A stretch of 8,102 nucleotides of DNA, taken from Flammeovirgaceae bacterium UBA2338 (lineage in GTDB: Bacteria; Bacteroidota; Bacteroidia; Cytophagales; Cyclobacteriaceae). The number at the start of each line of letters is the position of its first letter. The first letter of the stretch is position 1. The translations under genes and the position numbers were made by a program. The notes under the pieces are model-generated. The model was not told where the DNA came from. It saw nothing but the letters and a program-made list of their open reading frames with translations, and did no database searches. The stretch is from assembly GCA_002344795.1 (NCBI GenBank), contig DDUM01000098.1, forward strand, positions 1 to 8,102, given 5' to 3'. Of this stretch, positions 1 through 6,718 are shown piece by piece.

Positions 1-798
1 TATGCAGTTGAATTATTGGATGTTTTCTTGTCGGAATCATTAAAGCAGCGTGTCATTCCGGTTTTGGATGACCTTTCGGTAACAGATAAAATAAAGCGAT
101 TAGAAAATTTTTATCCAAGGGCAGATTTAGATCAGAAATTGGTTCTTAAATTCCTGATTAACAGAGATTTTACTCAATCCAATCGATGGACTAAGGCAAC
201 GGTTTTACACCAGATTGGTGTTCTGAAAATTGCAGATTTCAAACTCGATCTAATAGCGCAATTGTTCAATAAAGATACCCTCGTTAGAGAGGCTGCTGCA
301 TGGGCATTAAATCAAATTAGTCAGGAAGAATACAACATTAACTCTAGAAGACTGGGTGAAGATGCAAAACGTGAACTAGATGAGGTGATCTACCACCGTG
401 AGCACCAAACCCATCAGATGGTATATGACAAAGTCATATTCTTCAAGTCCATTGAGGTCTTTGATGGAATACCTGGGGTGACATTATCCAATCTGGCAGA
501 TATTTCTGAGGAAGTGAAACTAAATAGTGGTGAATCGTTAGTAATTGACGGAAAAGTCAATAATAACTTTTATATCATTTATAGTGGTAAAGTTGAGTTT
601 TTCGTGAAGGGAAATATAGGTGGAGAGTACGTAAAAGGCCAATTTATAGGTGAAATGGTAGCCTCCCAGTCCTTCTTAAATACCCATGTCTTGATTGCCA
701 AAGAACAGACCATTTTACTAGGGTTTAACAAGGATCAGTTCTATGAGCTTTTATCAGATAATGTTAAGCTAGCAGATAGGGTTTTGGAATATATCTGA
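1..798 (+). CDS. HEAT-repeat / cyclic-nucleotide-binding-like protein, C-terminal part (5' end outside window)
   Basis: The frame is open from base 1 and ends at TGA 796-798, giving 265 visible residues. The TTG at 16 is only an internal Leu codon: the five residues before it (YAVEL) continue the same helical repeat, so the true start lies upstream. Residues 1 to about 115 look like alpha-helical HEAT-type repeats (for example the helix containing REAAAWALNQI). Residues about 145-265 resemble a cyclic-nucleotide-binding fold: the beta-roll piece NNNFYIIYSGKVEFFVKG is followed by GQFIGEM, the equivalent of the family's G-x-FGE-L cassette. The cassette then reads VASQSFLNTHVL and has no arginine where cNMP binders carry the phosphate-contacting Arg, so nucleotide binding is doubtful. 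In Bacteroidota such tails often follow a multi-pass MFS or ATP/ADP-carrier-like transporter domain. That part, if present, is outside the window. Domain call fairly sure; full-length identity uncertain. Confidence 0.8.
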   Translation, partial: YAVELLDVFLSESLKQRVIPVLDDLSVTDKIKRLENFYPRADLDQKLVLKFLINRDFTQSNRWTKATVLHQIGVLKIADFKLDLIAQLFNKDTLVREAAAWALNQISQEEYNINSRRLGEDAKRELDEVIYHREHQTHQMVYDKVIFFKSIEVFDGIPGVTLSNLADISEEVKLNSGESLVIDGKVNNNFYIIYSGKVEFFVKGNIGGEYVKGQFIGEMVASQSFLNTHVLIAKEQTILLGFNKDQFYELLSDNVKLADRVLEYI

Positions 799-803
799 TT
801 TTG

Positions 804-921
804 GCTAAATTTCACAGAATTTTAGGCTATTACCCAATTTTTAGGCCTGTTGGAGCATTTTTTAAACTTCAGTTTACATCGGTGAATATTCGTATTTCCA
901 TTGCTACTTTGCTAAATTTCA
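804..921 (+). repeat. Direct repeat GCTAAATTTCA, two copies (804-814 and 911-921)
   Basis: An identical 11-bp word occurs at both ends of the gap, with the second copy 19 bp before the STAND gene start. Within the first part, a related pair AATTTTAGGC / AATTTTTAGGC (near 819-827 and 836-846) is also directly repeated. In such an AT-rich gap this could be chance; a regulator site is possible but unsupported. Confidence 0.3.
805..825 (+). terminator. Possible hairpin just after the HEAT/cNMP gene
   Basis: CTAAATTTC (805-813) can pair with GAATTTTAG (817-825) across a 3-nt ACA loop, with one T-T mismatch. It begins 7 nt after the stop codon. The stem is AU-rich and no long T-run follows directly, so it would be a weak rho-independent terminator or simply a 3'-end structure. 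Confidence 0.3.
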
Positions 922-939
922 AATCACATTTTTGAATAA

Positions 940-3900
940 ATGCTGAATTACTCTGTCCAAGTTGGCGAATTCGATGATGATGCTCCTGAACCCCAAGAGT
1001 CACAGGGAGGATTTGGGTTTAATCCATTTCCCGGGCTCAGGCCATTTAGCATTAACGAAAGCCATCTCTATTTTGGAAGAGAAGGTCAGGTAGATGATAT
1101 TCTGGTAAAGCTATCTGCCCATCGCTCAGTAACTGTGATGGGATATTCAGGAAGCGGTAAATCCAGCTTGATGCATTGTGGTTTGGTGCCCGTTCTTTAT
1201 GGCGGTTTCATGACACAAACCGGACCTCATTGGCATATTGTTAAAGTAAGACCAGGGGCATCACCGATTGCAAATCTCGCTGATGCCATCATTGATTATC
1301 AAATCAGTATTGAACAAATTGATGAGCTGGATAGGGAAATTCATAAAACAATTATTTCTTCTGTACTCAGGAGCAGCCCGGACGGGTTAGTTGAAATAGC
1401 GAAATACATTCAATCAAAGACCAATGAGAATGTATTTTTTATGATTGATCAATTTGAAGAGCTTTTCAGGTATGATGAATCATCGGGAGACGGGCATTCT
1501 AATGATGCCACGGCCTATGTGAATTTAATTTTAAATGCGGTCCATCAAACCAAGGTACCCGTTTACGTGGCGTTGAACATGCGCTCTGATTTTATTGGTG
1601 AATGCTCCACTTTTACCGGACTCACCCAAATGATCAATGCCAGCAATTACCTTGTTCCACAAATGACAAGGGAACAAAAGCGAATGGCCATTGAAGGGCC
1701 AATCGCAGTGGGAGGAGGGAAAATATCAACCAGATTGGTAAAAAAACTACTTGCTGATATTGACAGACATCAGGATCAGCTCCCCATTTTGCAGCATGCG
1801 CTAATGCGCACCTGGGATTATTGGGTAGACAATAGGGAGTCAGGTGAACCCATGGATCTGCGCCATTATAACGCTATTGGTCGGATAGAGCAGGCACTGT
1901 CACTACACGCCAATGAGGCTTATGATGAGCTGACTTCTAAGGAAAAGGAGATTGCTGAAATTTTGTTTAAGAACGTTACGGAAAAAGGGGAGGACAATAC
2001 AGGAATGAGGCGCCCTGTAAGAATAACTACGGTTTCAGAAATAGCAGAGGCGTCAGATGCAGATGTGATTAAGGTGGTTGAAAATTTCAGAAAGCCCGGT
2101 CGTTCTTTTTTGATGCCGGATGCATCCACCAAACTAACTAATGATTCTGTTGTGGAATTATCTCATGAGAGTATCATGAGGATATGGAATCGACTCGCTA
2201 TCTGGGTAGATGAAGAATCTGAATCAGCCCAAACCTATAAGAGAATTTCAGAAGCTGCCGCCATGTACCAGATTGGTAAAACGGGTTTGTGGCGGCCTCC
2301 AGATTTACAATTGGCACTTAACTGGCAGAAGAAACAGCGGCCCACACGCTCCTGGGCTCAGCGTTATGATATTGCCTTTGAACGTGCCATTGTATTTCTG
2401 GACACCAGTAGGATCACTTACGAGGCAGAACTTAAAAATCAGGAATTACTTCAGAAACGTGCATTGCGCAGGGCCAGAACCACTAACATTGTTTTGGTTA
2501 TCTTTTTATTGGTTGCCATTGCTTTTTTTCTATTTGGATTGACACAACAGATTGCAGCGGAAAGGGAAGCTGCCAATGCAAAAGAACAACAAAAAATAGC
2601 CCTGGAAGCCAGGGATGTGGCAGAAAGCCAAACAAAACTTGCAGAAGAAGAAAGACAACGGGCAGAAATAGCTTTGGCAGAACAAAGTAAATTAACAATT
2701 CAGTTGGCCGAGCAGGTTAAAATTGCCGAGCAAAAAACAATTGAAGCAGAGAGAAATTTAAGGATTGCAGAACAACAGACAGCAATAGCAGTTGAGCAAA
2801 CAGGTATTGCAAACGAAGCGAAAGCGGATTTTGAAAAGCAGTATATCATTGCCCAGGCTGCCTTAAAAGATGCCAACAGACTCCTTTACCTATCTGTTGC
2901 TCAGTCCATGGAGGCTAAATCTGTTGGTATTGATGACCCGGAACAAGCAGGGCTTCTGGCTATGCAAGGTTATTTATTTCATACCAAATTTGAAGGAAAA
3001 CGTTACGACCCTTATGTGTTTAGTGGGCTATACTATTCGCTTGCCAAGCTTAATGGTTCCAACTATAATGCATTGTTTGTACCAGGCAAATTAAGAAATA
3101 GGATGTATTCCCTGGCGGTTTCCAAAAACAGTAATGCCTTCTACACAACAGGCAATGATGGTAGAATTTTTACGGGTGACTTTATCAATCATCAAATGGG
3201 TGATCAGGTAGGAGCCAATCCATTCCCCAATCGGGTTATTGTACTCAGTAAAGATGAGAAGTACCTCGTTAATGGTGGCGATTCAAGTTTTGTTCAGGTT
3301 TATACTCTTGATAAAAGCAGGAGGCCATTGAAAATAGAAGGACACCACGGTTCGATTAACGACATTAAGTTTTTACCAAATAACGCTGGGTTCATATCCA
3401 CTGCATCGGATCGCACCCTCAGGTATACTGATCATTTAAGTGGGGATAGCAGACAGTTGCTTAGCCTTCCCTTCAGCCTCAAGTCAATTGATATCAGCGG
3501 AGATGGAAATTGGCTGGCAGGCGTAGCAACTTCCGGTGAGCTAATTATTGTAAATCTCAACACCAATACGTACGAAACAGTAGCTAACGAAACACCCAAC
3601 CGTGTGCTTTCGGTGGCTTACCACCCGACAAGAAACCTGGTCGCTTATGGCGTTGAAATTGTAAATGAAAAAGGAATACCCGTAAGAGGGACTGTCAAAC
3701 TTTTTGACAACAATACCAAACAGGTTACCAAAGAATTGTCGGGACATAGGTCTGGTATTTCTGCCATTAGATTCAGTCCGGATGGTTTGCTTTTGGCCAG
3801 CGCAGGGCTGGATAGGAAATTGCAAATGTGGGTAGTGGATCAGGAGGAAGACTTACCGATTTTGATGGATAACAACAATGGTAATATTTGGGATATTGGG

Positions 3901-4101
3901 TTTGCCAAAGATTCAAATTATCTTATCGCATCTTGTAACAATGGAGAAATTAGAATTTGGCCAACAGATCCGAAAATGCTTGCCGAGCAGGTATGTCCTA
4001 AGTTGACAAGAAATATGACTCCGGAAGAATGGGAGATTTATGTGGCGAATGGCATTGAATATGAAACCACTTGTAAGAGCTTATTAATAAGTGATTTTTA
4101 G
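940..4101 (+). CDS. Membrane-anchored nSTAND1-type NTPase with coiled coil and C-terminal WD40 propeller
   Basis: 1053 aa. ATG 940 comes directly after an in-frame TAA (937-939), so no longer start is possible. Residues 28-36 (NPFPGLRPF) and YFGRE at 44-48 are the hallmark entry to the nSTAND1 NTPase family. Walker A is GYSGSGKSS (68-76, K74); Walker B is FFMIDQFEELF (166-176, D170). Further family motifs are NMRSDFIGE (213-221), LPILQHALMRTW (281-292) and LSHESIMRIWNRL (407-419). One hydrophobic segment spans about 515-534, preceded by many Arg/Lys (506-513), so the NTPase should be cytoplasmic and the rest periplasmic. An Ala/Glu/Gln-rich coiled coil runs about 538-645, then a conserved junction (DDPEQAGLLAMQ, 665-676). 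About seven WD40 blades fill 715-1010 (GHHGSINDIKF 801-811 and GHRSGISAIRFSPDG 935-949 are clearest), then a C-terminal RNMTPEEW segment. STAND proteins are ATP-driven switches that oligomerise on sensing a signal. The ligand here is unknown. The 3' end overlaps the next gene by 11 bp. Confidence 0.93.
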   Translation: MLNYSVQVGEFDDDAPEPQESQGGFGFNPFPGLRPFSINESHLYFGREGQVDDILVKLSAHRSVTVMGYSGSGKSSLMHCGLVPVLYGGFMTQTGPHWHIVKVRPGASPIANLADAIIDYQISIEQIDELDREIHKTIISSVLRSSPDGLVEIAKYIQSKTNENVFFMIDQFEELFRYDESSGDGHSNDATAYVNLILNAVHQTKVPVYVALNMRSDFIGECSTFTGLTQMINASNYLVPQMTREQKRMAIEGPIAVGGGKISTRLVKKLLADIDRHQDQLPILQHALMRTWDYWVDNRESGEPMDLRHYNAIGRIEQALSLHANEAYDELTSKEKEIAEILFKNVTEKGEDNTGMRRPVRITTVSEIAEASDADVIKVVENFRKPGRSFLMPDASTKLTNDSVVELSHESIMRIWNRLAIWVDEESESAQTYKRISEAAAMYQIGKTGLWRPPDLQLALNWQKKQRPTRSWAQRYDIAFERAIVFLDTSRITYEAELKNQELLQKRALRRARTTNIVLVIFLLVAIAFFLFGLTQQIAAEREAANAKEQQKIALEARDVAESQTKLAEEERQRAEIALAEQSKLTIQLAEQVKIAEQKTIEAERNLRIAEQQTAIAVEQTGIANEAKADFEKQYIIAQAALKDANRLLYLSVAQSMEAKSVGIDDPEQAGLLAMQGYLFHTKFEGKRYDPYVFSGLYYSLAKLNGSNYNALFVPGKLRNRMYSLAVSKNSNAFYTTGNDGRIFTGDFINHQMGDQVGANPFPNRVIVLSKDEKYLVNGGDSSFVQVYTLDKSRRPLKIEGHHGSINDIKFLPNNAGFISTASDRTLRYTDHLSGDSRQLLSLPFSLKSIDISGDGNWLAGVATSGELIIVNLNTNTYETVANETPNRVLSVAYHPTRNLVAYGVEIVNEKGIPVRGTVKLFDNNTKQVTKELSGHRSGISAIRFSPDGLLLASAGLDRKLQMWVVDQEEDLPILMDNNNGNIWDIGFAKDSNYLIASCNNGEIRIWPTDPKMLAEQVCPKLTRNMTPEEWEIYVANGIEYETTCKSLLISDF

Positions 4102-5230
4102 ATTGATAAAAGGAAAGAAATTTACCATTGTGAGGTCTGCTATAGTTGCAATTGTTTTTAGTCTCATCACTTTGACCTCATACAGTCAGGAGACGGGTTG
4201 CGTGCAAACTTTGACGCTTGCTAATGAAGAGTTTAATGCAGGCCGGTTTTTTGGTATTCCTTCCTTGATGAAAGAATGCCTTGAAAGAGGATTTACTGAG
4301 GAGCAAAGGGTACAGGCTTATTATTTATTGGCACAGACATACCTTATTCTTGATGATCCGATAGCTGCTGAAGATAGCTACCTTAAATTGCTCAAAGCCG
4401 ATCCCGAATTTGTTGCAACCCCTGAGAAGGACCCGATTGATTTAGTTTACTTAAGTAAGAAATTCACAGCTACACCTATTTTTACTCCTCATTTTATGGT
4501 TGGAGGTAATGTTTCCATTTACCGCATTATTCATAATAATAATACAGAGCCTTATCCGGTGGATAGAAACAATAAGCTGAGACCTGGATTTCAGATGGGT
4601 GGTGGAATTGATTGGAATATTAACGACAACCTCAGTGTGGGAAGTGGATTAATGTTTGCCTTTAAATCCTTTAAGATTGTTAAGTCTGGGATTTCACTGG
4701 ATGATAGACAGGAGACCATTGAAAGACAGTCATGGTTTGATGTTCCGCTGTATGTAAAGTATAGAGACAATATTGGAAAGCTGAGACCCTATGCGTATGC
4801 GGGGTTGTCCCTCAATGCATTGATAACCTCTAATGTTGAATTGCGTTTAGAGAATTTTAGCCCTACACCAGGCAATCAGGTGACTACTGAGGGCCCAAAT
4901 AAAAAGGTAGGATATAAAAGAATATTTTTGAACAGATCATTACTGCTGGGTGGAGGTGTATATTACAAAGTGGGTAGGAATTTCATATTTGGCGATATAA
5001 GGTATATGGCTGGATTGAATAATCTTGTCAATGTAAAGAAGAATTTCCAGGATGAAGATGGAGTTTTTTCAAATGATATAGCCAGATACAGATCGGTTGG
5101 GGACTATTATAGATTGGATAATGTTTCGCTTTCTTTTGGTTTTGTAAAGCCACTTTATAATCCCAGAAAGATTAAGCGGGTAAACACCAAAAAAGTGATG
5201 AGAGATATTTCAAAAGAAGATAACAAGTAA
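4091..5230 (+). CDS. Exported TPR-like / outer-membrane beta-barrel protein
   Basis: 379 aa from GTG 4091, which directly follows an in-frame TAA (4088-4090). TTG 4103 is an equally plausible start and gives a more compact signal peptide; no in-frame ATG precedes the mature region. A basic N-terminus (KGKK, R15) and hydrophobic core (about 16-29) end in SYSQ, giving a signal peptide cut near residue 33. Residues about 36-107 form a helical, TPR-like pair of repeats (EEFNAGRFFGIPSLMKECLE, then EEQRVQAYYLLAQTYLILDD). Residues about 131-356 show alternating beta-strands with Gly and aromatic girdles (FQMGGGIDWNI, PYAYAGLSLNAL, SLLLGGGVYYKV, LDNVSLSFGFVKPLY), matching a Bacteroidota outer-membrane beta-barrel. 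A basic tail of about 20 residues follows the last strand, which is odd because barrels commonly end there. It overlaps the STAND gene by 11 bp and the next gene by 1 bp, so the three are probably made together. Role inferred: OM anchor with a periplasmic interaction domain. Confidence 0.87.
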   Translation: MIFRLIKGKKFTIVRSAIVAIVFSLITLTSYSQETGCVQTLTLANEEFNAGRFFGIPSLMKECLERGFTEEQRVQAYYLLAQTYLILDDPIAAEDSYLKLLKADPEFVATPEKDPIDLVYLSKKFTATPIFTPHFMVGGNVSIYRIIHNNNTEPYPVDRNNKLRPGFQMGGGIDWNINDNLSVGSGLMFAFKSFKIVKSGISLDDRQETIERQSWFDVPLYVKYRDNIGKLRPYAYAGLSLNALITSNVELRLENFSPTPGNQVTTEGPNKKVGYKRIFLNRSLLLGGGVYYKVGRNFIFGDIRYMAGLNNLVNVKKNFQDEDGVFSNDIARYRSVGDYYRLDNVSLSFGFVKPLYNPRKIKRVNTKKVMRDISKEDNK

Positions 5231-6498
5231 TGAATAAGGGGTGGATTTATTTGATTGTTTTGAGTGTCGGGGCCTGGAGGTGCGATACGGCCTCTACTAT
5301 TGAACCGCCCGATGATAGCTTTTTCGTGAAGTATTATGGAGACGAGGGAAATCAAGAGGGGGTAAATGCGGTAGTTAATCCTGATGGAACGATTACTTTA
5401 TTGGGAACGAGCGAAGAAGTTGGATTAGGAAAACAGTTGTACCTGGTTAACATTCAGCCAAATGGATTAAGAAACTGGGAGCGAAAGTATGGTGATGTTA
5501 AAGATGAAATTGCGAAGGACATCATTCTTACCAATGATAATCGTTTGGCAATTGTGGCAGATATTGAGAATTCACCAACAGAACATGATATTTTGGTGCT
5601 TACCCTGAGCCTCGATGGCGGTATTATTGCCAGCGACACTATTAAAAATGCGACTTTGCCTACCGATGAAACCGCTAATTCGATCACACAAATTAGTGAT
5701 GGTTTTATAGTAGCAGGTTCTACTAATAATCTTGCTATTAAGCCTATAGGCACTGGCCCGGTTAATGACACCCGGGATGCCTTATTTGTAAGACTTTTTG
5801 ATGATCTGACCAAGTATCCAAGTACCTGGAATCCAGGATACGGACCTGGTACCTATGATGAGGCTATAAAAGTAATAGAAGTTTCTGCAGATCGATTTTA
5901 TTTATTTGCTAATACGAATAACCCAAATCCATTTAGTGACATTAACTTCCATGTATTGGAATTAGGATCTGGAGGTGGCGGTATTGCGACTAATAATTTT
6001 TTTCCTGGGCAACCAGGATCAAACGAAATATTAAGCTCTGTTTCTTTTTCACCCGTACAATCTGGTGAAGGATTCCTTCTTGCTGGCATTACACAAGCTC
6101 CAGGGGCGAGTGCAGATATCTATGTTGTTAAACTTAGGAAGGATTTGAATTTTAATAGTACGGATATTCAATTCCAGAAGCCTTTAACAATTAAATTGGG
6201 AATAGTTGCGCAGGCAAAAGTTTCGGCAGTTGCATCTTCTGGTTCTGGCTTCCTCATTTTGGCAAATGATAAATCAACAGGCATTCAGAATTTTTACCTT
6301 ACTAAGATTGACAACAGCGGGTTTCTTGTATGGAGTGACCCAGTTATTTTTGGAGGTGAACTGGATGATCGCATTGGCGCTGTTTTAGAGTTGCCTGATG
6401 GATCAATCGGAATTATTGGCACTTTTGCTATTGGTCGGGATGGAGAAACAAAAATGACCTTTATTAAAGTGAACAAAGAAGGTAAATTTTCGAAATAA
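5230..6498 (+). CDS. Probable lipoprotein with beta-propeller-like repeats
   Basis: 422 aa. ATG 5230 shares its A with the TAA stop of the barrel gene (TAATG), a typical reinitiation junction. The N-terminus (K3, hydrophobic 5-14, then AWRC18) looks like a lipoprotein signal, but Arg just before Cys18 is non-canonical for a lipobox, so lipidation is likely rather than sure. The residues after Cys18 (DTAST) lack the acidic or Lys-acidic surface-export signature known in some Bacteroidota. The rest is about seven beta-rich repeats of roughly 45-65 aa on the pattern small-x-hydrophobic, DG-x-I-x-L-x-G(S/T), D-I/Y-V-x-K/L, D-x-G-x-x-x-W. Examples are PDGTITLLGTSEE (51-63), NGLRNWERKYGD (78-89), SDGFIVAGST (156-165), EGFLLAGIT (280-288) and PDGSIGIIGTF (389-399). 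This resembles secreted propellers with delta-60-type repeats. No catalytic motif is visible. Its binding partner is unknown; the overlap suggests it works with the two upstream proteins. Confidence 0.82.
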   Translation: MNKGWIYLIVLSVGAWRCDTASTIEPPDDSFFVKYYGDEGNQEGVNAVVNPDGTITLLGTSEEVGLGKQLYLVNIQPNGLRNWERKYGDVKDEIAKDIILTNDNRLAIVADIENSPTEHDILVLTLSLDGGIIASDTIKNATLPTDETANSITQISDGFIVAGSTNNLAIKPIGTGPVNDTRDALFVRLFDDLTKYPSTWNPGYGPGTYDEAIKVIEVSADRFYLFANTNNPNPFSDINFHVLELGSGGGGIATNNFFPGQPGSNEILSSVSFSPVQSGEGFLLAGITQAPGASADIYVVKLRKDLNFNSTDIQFQKPLTIKLGIVAQAKVSAVASSGSGFLILANDKSTGIQNFYLTKIDNSGFLVWSDPVIFGGELDDRIGAVLELPDGSIGIIGTFAIGRDGETKMTFIKVNKEGKFSK

Positions 6499-6511
6499 GC
6501 TGTTTTTTACT

Positions 6512-6532
6512 CCCAAAAGGTTACTTTTAGGG
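6512..6532 (+). terminator. Bulged hairpin, possible operon terminator
   Basis: CCCAAAAG (6512-6519) pairs with CTTTTaGGG (6524-6532, one bulged A) around the loop GTTA, 13 nt after the stop of the lipoprotein gene. Only TTT follows directly; a longer T-run comes about 15 nt later. A weak intrinsic terminator is the best reading. The same bases include TACTTTTA, which partly matches a -7 box, but the pairing explains them better. Confidence 0.4.
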
Positions 6533-6672
6533 TTTAGTCGATATTAATTTTTTTAGTTGGCCTTTACCTATGCTCCACCACTACTTTATCGGCAAAACGT
6601 TAGAGGATTTCACTTATTCCGTCAAGGAGCATTTATCTTTTTATTTAATTAATTTTCCAAAGGGTGCAGGGA

Positions 6673-6699
6673 TTGTGGTGTTGTCAGAGTCTATGTTTT
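6673..6699 (+). promoter_or_regulatory. Weak Bacteroidota-type promoter candidate for the secreted protein gene
   Basis: TATGTTTT (6692-6699) matches the -7 consensus TAnnTTTG except at the last base. TTG at 6673-6675 could serve as the -33 core, but the 16-bp gap is shorter than usual (about 17-23). If real, transcription would start near 6705, leaving a leader of about 14 nt before TTG 6719. Confidence 0.22.
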
Positions 6700-6718
6700 T
6701 AACCCAATCCAATTTGCG

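Larger units (their letters stand above)
799..939. other. Intergenic gap between the HEAT/cNMP gene and the STAND operon
   Basis: AT-rich, 141 bp, with no open frame of note. It holds a candidate hairpin (805-825) and an 11-bp direct repeat (804-814 and 911-921), listed separately. TAAATTTC at 913-920 differs from the Bacteroidota -7 consensus TAnnTTTG only at the last base, but no TTG-type -33 box lies at proper spacing, so I do not call a promoter. The operon promoter should lie in this gap or further upstream. Confidence 0.5.
6499..6718. other. Intergenic gap between the operon and the secreted repeat protein gene
   Basis: 220 bp, AT-rich. It carries a bulged hairpin right after the operon, a T-rich stretch at 6548-6554 (TTTTTTT within AATTTTTTTAG), the palindrome TTAATTAA (6645-6652), a promoter-like site near 6692 and a 9-codon ATG frame (6693-6722). 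The frame of the downstream protein is closed by TAA at 6650-6652. No tRNA, repeat array or recognisable gene seen. Confidence 0.5.

Noticed and set aside
940..2200. Anti-phage STAND defence (Avs-type) gene
   Set aside because: No effector nuclease or protease domain is fused, the protein has a membrane segment and WD40 propeller, and the neighbours are envelope proteins rather than defence genes.
2498..2698. Leu/Phe/Val-rich 66-aa - strand frame that looks like a membrane protein
   Set aside because: It is the reverse complement of the membrane segment and coiled coil; hydrophobicity comes from reading Glu/Gln/Lys codons backwards.
5454..5813. 119-aa open frame on the - strand within the lipoprotein gene
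   Set aside because: Lies antisense to a well-supported coding frame, has no recognisable domain or signal, and fits a shadow frame.
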